From JAHJEM01 sp043805315 (lineage in GTDB: Archaea > Nanobdellota > Nanobdellia > Woesearchaeales > JAHJEM01), in contig JAZDID010000103.1 of NCBI GenBank assembly GCA_043805315.1, positions 1 to 33,759 of the forward strand: a stretch of DNA of 33,759 nucleotides, read 5' to 3'. Of the stretch, positions 15,787 through 23,500 are shown piece by piece. Every line of letters starts with the position of its first letter. The first letter of the stretch is position 1. Under the pieces are notes generated by a model. The model ran no database searches. It was not told the DNA's origin and worked only from the letters and a program-made list of their open reading frames with translations. Both the position numbers and the translations under genes were made by a program.

Positions 15787-16973
15787 CTCTCTCCCTTGCC
15801 CAGGTCTTCTTCGGTGATCTGGAGGGTGTTCAGGTCATTGAGTTCTGACAGGGTCTGCACATAGAGTGCCGGATCTTCTGGAAGCTCAACCACAAGCACT
15901 TCTGGCATGAGCTCCCTGATCAGCGCCCTGTTCACCTTGTCATCATCAAAGAACACGAGAGAGTCTGTGCCGATGTTGATCTCTTCTGCAACGCGCTGCA
16001 TATTTAATGCCTTGTCATCCCAATTGATCTGCATTGAGGCAAAATGCTCTTCCCTGAGCACCATGTAGGGGTGCTTTCGTATCACTTCCATGGCATCTTC
16101 CTTATTGTTCTTGCTGTTGATTGCGAGGATGATCCCTCTCTTGTAGAGTGCATAGAGCTGTTTCTGGAATTCATAAAAGGCATTGCCCGGCGGCTTATTG
16201 TCCAGCTGGATTTTTGAAAAGCCGTCTTCTCCGATGATTCCTCCCCAAAGTGTGTTGTCCAAGTCAAGCACAATGCATTTCCTGTTCTTTGAGCAGAATG
16301 GCTTGACATAGCACATGAGCTCATGGCCGAGGTGCGGCAGGTAGTCAGGGCTGATGAAGATATCCCCGACAAGGCGCATCTTCTCATTACAGATATGCTG
16401 CTCGCCATGCTTTGCACAGAAGCTTGCCAGGTCATACACCAGGACCTTGTTATTGTTCAGGAAAGCCTGCTTGAGCTTTTGGTTGCATTCAAGGATGAGA
16501 TCATGCACAGAACCGGCAGTCTTCTGCTCCTGGATGCCAAGTGCTGAAGACGTGGGAGGAATGATGTTGGTGACAACAAGATGGCCTGAAATTCTCTGTG
16601 CAAACAAAGTCATGAGCTCAATGAGTTCAGTGGTCTTCTGCCGGATAAAGCCATCTCTCTTGTCCTTTTCCTGCAGAATGTCTTGATCCTGGTCACCGAG
16701 GATAAAGCGCGGGCTGAGGATGACAAAGGTCATGTCTGGCTGGAATTTTCTTAACCCGCTCTCTGCATGCATGATCTCCAGAGGGATCTGGTCATAGCCT
16801 GCTTCATAGGTTGTGCACACTATGTTTGCCTCATGGCATTTTACCTTCATGATCTCTGCAAGGCCCTTGATGGTGAAATTCGAGAGCAGTCCTATTTTTA
16901 TCTTGGCCTTTCCTTCAAGAGGCGGAAGCGTTCTTGCCGTATTGAGATAATGGCTGAGGTTGTGCTCGTTCAT
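15720..16973 (-). CDS. FkbH-like HAD-superfamily protein, N-terminal and catalytic part
   Basis: The 417-aa frame has an N-terminal SGNH-like region (about 20-230) and a HAD domain beginning KCIVLDLDNTLWGG, with nucleophile D237 and D239. A SLVFFDDDKVNR segment follows, as in FkbH/OzmB-type proteins. Family members take D-1,3-bisphosphoglycerate, remove phosphate and load the glyceryl group on the pantetheine thiol of an ACP. Family similarity stops at about residue 394 (EEDLGKGE); the remaining residues come from a shifted frame, and the true continuation is the ORF at 15190-15786. Its ATG overlaps the holo-ACP synthase stop as ATGA. Confidence 0.88.
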   Translation of the reverse strand: MNEHNLSHYLNTARTLPPLEGKAKIKIGLLSNFTIKGLAEIMKVKCHEANIVCTTYEAGYDQIPLEIMHAESGLRKFQPDMTFVILSPRFILGDQDQDILQEKDKRDGFIRQKTTELIELMTLFAQRISGHLVVTNIIPPTSSALGIQEQKTAGSVHDLILECNQKLKQAFLNNNKVLVYDLASFCAKHGEQHICNEKMRLVGDIFISPDYLPHLGHELMCYVKPFCSKNRKCIVLDLDNTLWGGIIGEDGFSKIQLDNKPPGNAFYEFQKQLYALYKRGIILAINSKNNKEDAMEVIRKHPYMVLREEHFASMQINWDDKALNMQRVAEEINIGTDSLVFFDDDKVNRALIRELMPEVLVVELPEDPALYVQTLSELNDLNTLQITEEDLGKGERCISSRDSAMRSKTNTQIWLNS

Positions 16974-17299
16974 TCTATCACCACGATCGCGACTGCCTTG
17001 TCTTTTTCATGGGAAAGCGAGAGATGCACTTTCATTCTCTTCCAGGAAATCACTGGCTTGCTTTTCCTCATGGTAATTTCGATTTTCCTGTAATCGCTGA
17101 TCTTTCCTGGAAATGCCTTGATGAACGCCTCTTTTGCAGAGAAGCGTGCTGCAAAATGCTGTGCAGGCTCTTTTTTCTTTAGGCAGTATGCTATCTCCTG
17201 TTGAGTGTATATTTTATTATAAAATTTTCTATTTTTTCCATAGGGAAGCCTCTCAAACCTGGAGATGCTCTCGATGTCTATTCCTGTTCCTTTAATCAT
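16970..17299 (-). CDS. acpS: Holo-[acyl carrier protein] synthase (AcpS-type phosphopantetheinyl transferase)
   Basis: The product is 109 aa, the normal AcpS size. GTGIDIESISRF near the N-terminus provides the Mg-binding D8, and FAARFSAKEAFIKAF carries the K-E-A signature with metal-binding E57. The last strand, HLSLSHEKDKAVAIVVIE, is also characteristic. It would move 4'-phosphopantetheine from CoA to S36 of the ACP encoded in the same operon. The start at 17299 overlaps the deacetylase stop as ATGA; the longer open frame to 17407 lies inside the deacetylase gene and has no similarity. Its presence in the operon implies the cluster carries its own carrier activation. Confidence 0.93.
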   Translation of the reverse strand: MIKGTGIDIESISRFERLPYGKNRKFYNKIYTQQEIAYCLKKKEPAQHFAARFSAKEAFIKAFPGKISDYRKIEITMRKSKPVISWKRMKVHLSLSHEKDKAVAIVVIE

Positions 17300-18237
17300 G
17301 TGAGCGGGATATCGTTGGTGAGTGGGATGTCGTTGGTGTCCATCCTGCGGATGCGGAATGGATCGATCATTCCTGTATTGATGCCGACGTCTGAGGTGAG
17401 CGCGCAAATAAATCCGAATTCCTTGAGCAGGTCTACTGTGGTTTCATTGTAGCCGCCATAGGAATAGGAGAATAGTTGGATGGGGCCGAGATGCTTTTCA
17501 AGAATCTGCTTTGACAGGCTCAGCTCTTTTCTTTGCGCGGGTTTGCTCAGCTCTGCAAGGAGGGGGTGGCTGTGGGTATGGCTGCCAAAGCTCATGCCTG
17601 TTTTTTTCATCTCCTTCATCTCATCCCAGCTCATATAGAGCTCTTGGCAGAACTTTTTCTCGTCATCAAAAAACGAGCTGAACAGTGTGTCCAGGAGGAT
17701 GTCCTTTGCAGAAGGGTCCAGGCGTGCAATGCTGTTCTTGAGGTTCGCGGTCAGGACATCATCCCAGCGGTATTTGGGCTCTCTTTTCCAGTCAGCAGTC
17801 GCCTCGAACTCTTTCACAAGCAGGGGAAACTTTTTCTTGAGAAGCATGTTGTACTGCCTGGCGAGGACAGGAGTGCCGGCTTTTGCAAGAAGAAAATGCA
17901 GCTTGTGCACCGCTGCAACCTTTCCCTCAACAAGCGGTTGTGTCAGCGGAAAAAAGCACGCAGGGATATTATTCTTCTTCAGGAAAGGAAAGACATGCGC
18001 ATAATGATCCTTGAGGCCGTCGTCAAATGAGAGGATGGCACATTTCTCTGGCAGTTCTTTCTTTCCTTGGAGATAGCGGGCATAGTCTTCAAGCTTTATC
18101 AGGGAGTACTGCGTGTGCAGATAGTGCGCCTGTGAGCAGAATTTGTCTGTGAGCAGCCCCTTGATTGCAGGATACATTGTCTCAGGCATGTTCCGGACAT
18201 AATGATACATCACTACAGTACAGGTTGTCATTTTCAT
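17296..18237 (-). CDS. Polysaccharide deacetylase, NodB-type (CE4)
   Basis: This 313-aa protein has MYHYVR at the start, the metal-binding SFDDGLKDHYAHVFPFLKKN motif (70-89), PACFFPLT, and later FGSHTHSHPLLAELS with the His-x3-His pair. It ends in the YSYGGYNETTVDLLKEFGF region of the CE4 family. These enzymes remove N-acetyl groups from amino sugars with a divalent metal. No signal peptide is visible, so it probably works in the cytoplasm on a precursor. It opens the acyl-carrier module, which suggests it exposes the amine later re-acylated. A hexapeptide, NDIPLT, is duplicated at the C-terminus. ATG 18237 lies about 25 nt after a TATA box. Confidence 0.9.
   Translation of the reverse strand: MKMTTCTVVMYHYVRNMPETMYPAIKGLLTDKFCSQAHYLHTQYSLIKLEDYARYLQGKKELPEKCAILSFDDGLKDHYAHVFPFLKKNNIPACFFPLTQPLVEGKVAAVHKLHFLLAKAGTPVLARQYNMLLKKKFPLLVKEFEATADWKREPKYRWDDVLTANLKNSIARLDPSAKDILLDTLFSSFFDDEKKFCQELYMSWDEMKEMKKTGMSFGSHTHSHPLLAELSKPAQRKELSLSKQILEKHLGPIQLFSYSYGGYNETTVDLLKEFGFICALTSDVGINTGMIDPFRIRRMDTNDIPLTNDIPLT
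17300..17335. repeat. 18-bp tandem duplication at the end of the deacetylase gene
   Basis: Two 18-bp units (17300-17317 and 17318-17335) differ at two bases and encode NDIPLT twice. The duplication keeps the frame and extends the deacetylase C-terminus by six residues. Confidence 0.85.
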
Positions 18238-18257
18238 GTGAGAAGAGAAACAGACTC

Positions 18258-18266
18258 TTATTTAAA
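18258..18266 (-). promoter_or_regulatory. TATA box for the deacetylase/ACP module
   Basis: TTATTTAAA is centred about 25 nt before ATG 18237, overlapping the stop codon of the upstream gene. It gives the deacetylase-AcpS-FkbH-ACP-MaoC-GNAT module its own near-leaderless promoter. Confidence 0.55.
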
Positions 18267-20262
18267 GTTTCTGATGAGTCGTGAGGAGGGCGCGGACTTC
18301 ATGCACAATGCGCGTGCAAGCCTCCTTTCCTCTCGCAGAGACGTATATTTTGCTTGCCTTGAGGATCCTCTCCCGCTCGTCGCTTTTCTTTGCATTGACT
18401 TTTTTAATCAGAGAGACGAGCTCTTCATAGCTCTTTGCAGTCATGATGATCTCATCAACAGGCGCAGGAAGGAAATCATCAGGGATCTTGTTCACGTTTA
18501 TTGATATCAGGAACTTGCCGAGGAAGAGCGCTTCAAAGCGGATTGTGGAATAAAAATTGAGGAGGCAATTGGCGCCCTGCAGCAGCGTTGTCAGAGGGCA
18601 TTCTCCATGCGGCACGAGAATGACATTCTGCACCTTGAACTTTGCAATAAACTGCTGGTGAAGCTCAGGCTTTTCTGCAGGGTGAAGCTTCGTTATGAAT
18701 TGGATTTCAGGACACGCATGCATTGCCTTATAGACTGTATCAAAGAGAGGGATGTTCAGGTTTTCTGGAAGAGCCTGGCTTGTGAAGAGAAAGATCTTTT
18801 TGCCCTTGGACAGGTGATATCTCTGTATGACTTCTTCCCGTGCTTTTTTTGGATCTTCATCAGCATAGTCCTCAGGAATGCCGATGAGAGTGATCTTTTC
18901 AGGAGCCATGCCTGCTGCAACAAGGTCGTCTTTTGTTGACTGGCCATAGACAAGAATCCGTGTTGCCTGTGTAGAGTCTGAAATGACGGTCTTTCCGTAA
19001 TGGCCGGGCTGCACAATAAGGCAGGGAATGTGCGCTTTGCGCGCAACTGCGCACAGGGTTCGTCCGTACACTGAAAGGTCATCCACGGTCATGATGATAT
19101 CTGGCTTCTCTACAGCAATCATCTTTTCAAACAGCTCGATGTATGCAGAGATCTCGTAAAAGCGCGCATTATAGAGGAAAGAGAAGAGCTCCTCAAGATT
19201 GTCCCAGAGAAGGACTTTTTTATAGATAATGCTCTGGACAAAAGGGTGGTTTTTTTCCAGTTTGGCCAGGCGCGGCTCTTTTTCCCTGAAATAGCGCATG
19301 TTCTTGCGCAAGCAGCGTACAACATCTTCGTTAATATATTCCCGGAGATGCCTGAACAGGATATGGTGCTTCTGGAACGCATCTTTGTCCTGGCTGACTC
19401 CGACAAAGCACACAGCATATTCTTTGGTAAGTTCTTGGGCCCAGAGCAGGACTTTTTTCGGATGAATTGTGTTGTGCGTAATCAGGACACGCTGGGCACG
19501 CTTCTGTGCTTTTAATCCTGGCTTTTTTCTGCCTTCATGCATCGGGGGCTGCTGCAGGGTGAAAGAGGATGGTCTTGGCGAGCGTATCCATGCAGGGACA
19601 TTGTACTTGACAATGTGCCTGAGCGTCACCTTCTTGATCTTCTCTCCTGCCCTATGGAAAAGCATTGTTTTGTCAATTACCCTAATTCTAGGATATGCTG
19701 CTGCGACCTTTTTCAGGATTTTCTGGAATGGGGAGGTGCGATTAAATATCACTATGGTGTCTGGAGAATATTCATGAACCAGCGCATGGAGGGTGTCGAT
19801 CAGGTTGACCATGATGAAAAGATAGGATCTCCAGATGTCTTTTCTGGTCATATCAATGAGATCGATTCCCTTGTAGGTGTGCAGGATATGCTGCCTGGTG
19901 AATATCTTCTCAAGTTCATTCAGATAGTTCATTGCTTTTTTTCCAGCTTCATAATCCCAGAGGTTTTCTGTGATATGGCGCATGGAAATGTACGGGATGT
20001 TATCCTTCTGCAACAGCATCTCACTCTTCAAGTCGAGGGTGAAAAGCAACAGCCTTTTTGTTTTGTCCTGCCGGATTTTTTTAAGAAATGGAAGGATGGC
20101 TGTCTTGTAATAGAGTTCTTGATAGAGGGTGATAGACCTATCGTACATGTTCTTTAATGGGAATGAGAATTCTTTCTTGTGCAGGTCCATGATGCAGCAG
20201 ACGCTCGTTCGGGCTGAATTCTTTTTTCCCATTCCTGTTTCAGCGTGTTTTATTCTTCTCAT
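18262..20262 (-). CDS. Large GT-B-like surface-glycan transferase with QP and HP motifs
   Basis: The 666-aa product resembles capsule-type GT-B transferases. An N-terminal half with VIFNRTSPFQKIL is followed, after a proline/lysine-rich linker at about 226-257, by a second region: MTVDDLSVYGRTL (391-403), IVQPGHYGKT (QP at 418-419), TKLHPAEKPEL (HP at 527-528) and FYSTIRFEALFLGK (571-583). QP/HP pairs and the S/T-x-FEAL motif occur in transferases using CMP-linked acidic sugars (KpsC-like Kdo transferases, bacterial sialyltransferases) and in CDP-glycerol polymerases. In a locus making a CMP-nonulosonate it is the best candidate donor-using enzyme, but this is inference. The start is uncertain: ATG 20262, 20232 or 20190, none with a clear promoter. 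Confidence 0.65.
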   Translation of the reverse strand: MRRIKHAETGMGKKNSARTSVCCIMDLHKKEFSFPLKNMYDRSITLYQELYYKTAILPFLKKIRQDKTKRLLLFTLDLKSEMLLQKDNIPYISMRHITENLWDYEAGKKAMNYLNELEKIFTRQHILHTYKGIDLIDMTRKDIWRSYLFIMVNLIDTLHALVHEYSPDTIVIFNRTSPFQKILKKVAAAYPRIRVIDKTMLFHRAGEKIKKVTLRHIVKYNVPAWIRSPRPSSFTLQQPPMHEGRKKPGLKAQKRAQRVLITHNTIHPKKVLLWAQELTKEYAVCFVGVSQDKDAFQKHHILFRHLREYINEDVVRCLRKNMRYFREKEPRLAKLEKNHPFVQSIIYKKVLLWDNLEELFSFLYNARFYEISAYIELFEKMIAVEKPDIIMTVDDLSVYGRTLCAVARKAHIPCLIVQPGHYGKTVISDSTQATRILVYGQSTKDDLVAAGMAPEKITLIGIPEDYADEDPKKAREEVIQRYHLSKGKKIFLFTSQALPENLNIPLFDTVYKAMHACPEIQFITKLHPAEKPELHQQFIAKFKVQNVILVPHGECPLTTLLQGANCLLNFYSTIRFEALFLGKFLISINVNKIPDDFLPAPVDEIIMTAKSYEELVSLIKKVNAKKSDERERILKASKIYVSARGKEACTRIVHEVRALLTTHQKL

Positions 20263-20325
20263 CTTTCACTCTTCGTTGCATGGACAATTGGTTTTCCTGC
20301 ACCGGTCATCCGCGTAAGAGTCTGT

Positions 20326-20964
20326 TCAGGGCTTTCTGGCCTTCACTGTATATCCTTGCGTGAATAGCGACAGTCCTGGAATTTTCAGAAGGAATGAGGC
20401 AAGATTAGAGAGGCCGAGCTTGCCAAAGCCGGGGATGCCTCTGATCGGTTTTATGAAGACGATCTCGAATCCCTGGTTAGTGAACAGTTCCCGGATCGCG
20501 CGTTTGGTGAACGGCCGGACATGCGTATAGTCGTCCCAGGCTTTCTTTGAAGGTGCAGGAACTGTTGCCAGGACAATACCTCCTTTTTTCAATATGCGCT
20601 TCATTTCCTTCACCACAGTCCAGGGCTCTTGCATATGCTCGAGGATATCCTTGGCGAGGATGGCGTCAAAATACGTGCCTGCATACGGGAGTTTTTTCTT
20701 GAGATCATGGACAATAGCAAGTTCCCATCTTTTCGCATGCGTGATTGCGCCGGCATCATTGTCCAGCCCGTGAACCTCGACTCCCTTTGGCTTGAATTTT
20801 CCGAAAAGCCCTATGCCGCATCCTGCATCAAGGACTTTTGTGCAGCCGTGCAGCTCTTTCCAGAAAAGATGGATTTCCCGAGGAGAGGACTCACGGACAT
20901 TGTGCACATAGTAGCCTTCCTTCATGACTGCGCTCTGTTTCCTAAGCTGGTCCTTCTCATGCAT
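20326..20964 (-). CDS. Class I SAM-dependent methyltransferase
   Basis: The product is 212 aa. Motif I is KVLDAGCGIGLFG, VHGLDND is the acidic end of strand 2, and DAILAKDILEHMQEPWTVVKEMKRILKKGG is the Methyltransf_11 core. A YTHVRPFTKRAIRELF segment follows, common in glycan-cluster methyltransferases. Substrate unknown; candidates include a sugar hydroxyl or the acyl substituent. ATG 20964 (third codon of the open frame, MHEKDQ) was preferred because a TATA box is centred 26-27 nt upstream, giving a leaderless mRNA; ATG 20970 would be only 20 nt from it. Confidence 0.85.
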   Translation of the reverse strand: MHEKDQLRKQSAVMKEGYYVHNVRESSPREIHLFWKELHGCTKVLDAGCGIGLFGKFKPKGVEVHGLDNDAGAITHAKRWELAIVHDLKKKLPYAGTYFDAILAKDILEHMQEPWTVVKEMKRILKKGGIVLATVPAPSKKAWDDYTHVRPFTKRAIRELFTNQGFEIVFIKPIRGIPGFGKLGLSNLASFLLKIPGLSLFTQGYTVKARKP

Positions 20965-20986
20965 GCTCATGAAGAACAGATGTGGA

Positions 20987-20994
20987 TTTATAAA
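20987..20994 (-). promoter_or_regulatory. TATA box for the 20326-20964 methyltransferase
   Basis: TTTATAAA is centred 26-27 nt before ATG 20964. The flanks (GGATTTATAAAGGTTGT on the plus strand) are nearly identical to the ugd promoter at 24825-24832, suggesting a shared promoter type. Confidence 0.6.
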
Positions 20995-21060
20995 GGTTGT
21001 TTTTGAAAATCACTCCACCGTAATGCGCATATAATCATCTTCATTTCCTGGCGGAAAATC

Positions 21061-21123
21061 ATGGATAGTGGAAACGTGGTTTTTGAAGGAAACAAGTCAT
21101 ATGTGCCGATCGATTATGCCTAA
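21061..21123 (+). other. Possible 20-codon microORF or gene remnant
   Basis: A plus-strand ATG frame encodes a 20-residue peptide ending in SYVPIDYA. A TATA-like GCATATAAT lies about 30 nt upstream. The frame is also open upstream through about 21010. It lies in a 210-base gap between two minus-strand genes that otherwise holds only their regulatory DNA. It could be a real small gene, the tail of a decayed gene, or chance. No family is recognised. Confidence 0.2.
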
Positions 21124-21174
21124 TGGAGGAGAGAAGGCAAGAGAGAGATCAGAGGATGCCTGCTGAGATTCTGT

Positions 21175-22182
21175 TCATGCATGCAGAAGAGTGTTGATGT
21201 GCCTGACTAGGAGATTCTCCCGCTTCCTGAGAGGAAAATTTTTCAGGATATGCTCGCGTGCCTTTTTTCCCCGCAAAGGAGATTCCTCGAGTGCTTTCCT
21301 TATTGCCTCGGCGCTCATCTTGGCGTCTCCGTACGGGACGTAATACGCTGTTTTGCCTCCGACTTCTGGCAAAGAGCCTCTGGTGCTGCAGACCGGGATG
21401 CATTCGCAAAGCATCGCCTCTGCCAGCGAGAACCCAAACCCTTCATGAGCCGAGAGCTGGCAGTACACTTTTGCCTTCTGCATGAGCTTGAGCATCCGGG
21501 AGAATGAAAGAAATCCTGCGAACTCCACGTTCTTCGTCGCCATCTTTTTCAACGAGGTGATAGTGTCATCCACTGGCTTCCCGATAAGGATGAACTGTGT
21601 TTTTGGGAGATATCCTGCTGCCCTGACAAAAGTCTCCAGGCCTTTCCTGTAGATGGTCGACTGCCTGATCTCGCCGATGGTGATGACGATCTGCTCTTTT
21701 GCTTTTTTTGGTGCAGGGTATTTTCGCGGCTCGATGAAGAGGTAGACTGTCTCGACCTTCTCTTCAGCGATGGTGAAGTTCTCGAGGATGTCTTTCCGGG
21801 ATGCCTCTGAAAACGCGAGGACCTTGTCTGCATATTTTAGGGCTATCTTGGGATACCATGCGGTTTTTTTGCTGGTGAGAAGTCCATACTGGATGTCCGG
21901 CATGTTGACCGTGTCATAGCCGCCTGCGATGATGATCGATTTCTTGCCGAAGATCCTGCAGACAACAGTCGCGATGGCTGCATAGTTTGCCGCGAACCAG
22001 ATGAAGCAGAGGTCGCACCATTTGATTCCAGGCACGAGCTTTCCCAAGAAACCGGCCTGTTGGCCCTGCACCGGTAGGGTCCTGACTTCATAATGCTTTT
22101 GCAGGATGGCGAGGTCCTGGCCTACAAAGTCGTCAAGGTTGTGGCTGATAAGGAGGATTTTCTTTTTTTTCTGCAGTGGCAT
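21175..22182 (-). CDS. Family 4 glycosyltransferase (GT-B)
   Basis: The product is 335 aa. An N-terminal KILLISHNL strand, a mid-protein IVITIGEIRQSTIYRKGLETFVRA (start of the C-terminal Glycos_transf_1 domain) and HEGFGFSLAEAMLCECIPV (the EX7E motif of retaining GT4 enzymes) support the call. It would transfer a sugar from a nucleotide donor to a lipid-linked or glycan acceptor in the cytoplasm. The frame extends to a TTG at 22194, but ATG 22182 is about 27 nt after a TATA box and starts just before the first strand. The gene has its own promoter, preceded by a diverged repeat shared with ugd. Confidence 0.88.
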   Translation of the reverse strand: MPLQKKKKILLISHNLDDFVGQDLAILQKHYEVRTLPVQGQQAGFLGKLVPGIKWCDLCFIWFAANYAAIATVVCRIFGKKSIIIAGGYDTVNMPDIQYGLLTSKKTAWYPKIALKYADKVLAFSEASRKDILENFTIAEEKVETVYLFIEPRKYPAPKKAKEQIVITIGEIRQSTIYRKGLETFVRAAGYLPKTQFILIGKPVDDTITSLKKMATKNVEFAGFLSFSRMLKLMQKAKVYCQLSAHEGFGFSLAEAMLCECIPVCSTRGSLPEVGGKTAYYVPYGDAKMSAEAIRKALEESPLRGKKAREHILKNFPLRKRENLLVRHINTLLHA

Positions 22183-22204
22183 GGAGAAGAACAACAGAGG
22201 ATTG

Positions 22205-22212
22205 TTTTTAAA
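22205..22212 (-). promoter_or_regulatory. TATA box for the GT4 gene
   Basis: TTTTTAAA is centred about 27 nt before ATG 22182, implying a leaderless mRNA. Confidence 0.55.
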
Positions 22213-22234
22213 TCTTGCTGAAAAATGGCTAAGT

Positions 22235-22360
22235 CAAGTTCGTTGTGGTTCTCTGATCGTCATGTTTTCCGGCTGTGAATGTTCTGTTGCACTTTCATGG
22301 GTGGTGGCGGGGGCGTGGAGGGGGTGGAGGGCGGGCACATTCCAAATTAGGAGACAGGGT
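22235..22360. repeat. Diverged upstream repeat, copy A (before the GT4 gene)
   Basis: Positions 22235-22270 match 24855-24890 at 30 of 36 bases without gaps. Ten bases further on, both copies have GTTCTG, and both then run into a G-rich stretch (GGAGGGGGTG here within GGGGCGTGGAGGGGGTGG). Each copy lies about 25-30 bp upstream of a TATA box. No coding frame explains it. Confidence 0.65.
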
Positions 22361-22410
22361 GGCAGGTAGGCACATTCACTAACACACGTATTTAACTTCT
22401 CCTCGAAAAT

Positions 22411-23403
22411 TCACACCCGTTCTCTCCAGTAGTCCAGCAGGTCTTTCATGGTCTGCTCAAAAGGTATCTCGGGTTTCCAGCCCGTCAGCTTCCTGAACTT
22501 TGAAGAATCGCCGTGCAGGATGTTCACGTCGCTTGGCCGCATGCGTGCAGGATCCTCTTCCAATTTGATCTTGGCTGTGGAGAATTTCAGGAGTATGTCG
22601 AGCATCTCCCTGATGGAATACGTGCCAGTGTCTCCAGAGCAGAGATTGTAGACTTCTCCTGGAATGCCTTTCTCAGCTGCGAGCAGGTAGGCTTTCACCA
22701 TGTCCCGGACATCGGTAAAATCCCGTTTTGCATCGAGGTTGCCGTGCCTGATGACCGGCTCTTGCTTGCCGTTCTCGATCTTCGCGATCTGCTGCGCGAA
22801 TGTGCTCGTGACAAAGACTTCCCCTCTTCTCGGCCCAGTGTGATTGAATGCGCGGGTGACAATGCTCTTGATGCCGTATGCATGGTAATATTGCCTGGAT
22901 ATCAGGTCTTGCGCGACCTTGCTCACGCCGTAGGGGCTCATGGGGCGTAAGGGATTTGTCTCCTTGATCGGGCATTCTTCCGGGTGCACGAGGCCGTATT
23001 CTTCTGAGCTGCCGGCGATGAGGATGATTGGATCAAGCTTCTGCATCCTGACAGCCTCAAGCAGGTTGACATTGCCCAGGATGTTGGTCATCAATGTCTC
23101 CTGGGGCGCGTGGAAGCTTGAGTAGACAAAGGATTGGGCAGCGAGGTGGAATATCACGTCAGGCTGGACTTCGATGATCATCCGGTGCACACTGGAGAGA
23201 TCCCTGATATCGGTCTCCACTAATTTGACTTTTCCTTTGAGGTGATCGATATTTTCGGTCTTGCTCCGCCACCTTATGGTTCCCCAGACCTCGTAGCCGT
23301 TTTTCAGGAGGAGCTCTGCGAGGTGGCTACCTGCGAATCCTGATATGCCGGTGATGAGCGCTTTCTTGCCTTTGATATGGGATTCTGTCATTCCTTTTTC
23401 CAT
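22411..23403 (-). CDS. gmd: GDP-mannose 4,6-dehydratase-like extended SDR
   Basis: The product is 330 aa. NAD-binding TGISGFAG at 18-25, GSSEEYG with S132-S133/E134, and SPYGVSK with Y158 and K162 form the active site. AFNHTGPRRGEVFVTS and KRDFTDVRDM follow the GMD family closely. The reaction would be GDP-mannose to GDP-4-keto-6-deoxymannose, a precursor of rhamnose-, fucose- or perosamine-type sugars. No partner reductase (fcl/rmd) or perosamine synthase lies beside it, so the end product is open. ATG 23403 and ATG 23391 are both possible starts. It follows ugd by 97 nt. Confidence 0.82.
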   Translation of the reverse strand: MEKGMTESHIKGKKALITGISGFAGSHLAELLLKNGYEVWGTIRWRSKTENIDHLKGKVKLVETDIRDLSSVHRMIIEVQPDVIFHLAAQSFVYSSFHAPQETLMTNILGNVNLLEAVRMQKLDPIILIAGSSEEYGLVHPEECPIKETNPLRPMSPYGVSKVAQDLISRQYYHAYGIKSIVTRAFNHTGPRRGEVFVTSTFAQQIAKIENGKQEPVIRHGNLDAKRDFTDVRDMVKAYLLAAEKGIPGEVYNLCSGDTGTYSIREMLDILLKFSTAKIKLEEDPARMRPSDVNILHGDSSKFRKLTGWKPEIPFEQTMKDLLDYWRERV

Positions 23404-23465
23404 TGTTTCACCTGTCGAGCCTGATGATGGCTGTTTGCGTTTGTGCGTGTGGAGGCAGTATTATC

Positions 23466-23489
23466 TGTGTATTTTCTTGTGTATTTTCT
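23466..23489. repeat. 12-bp direct tandem repeat between ugd and gmd
   Basis: TGTGTATTTTCT occurs twice in tandem without mismatch in the 97-bp spacer. It reads as a T-rich stretch on the plus strand. A role is not evident; replication slippage is the simplest source. Confidence 0.85.
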
Positions 23490-23500
23490 TGTTCTTCTTA

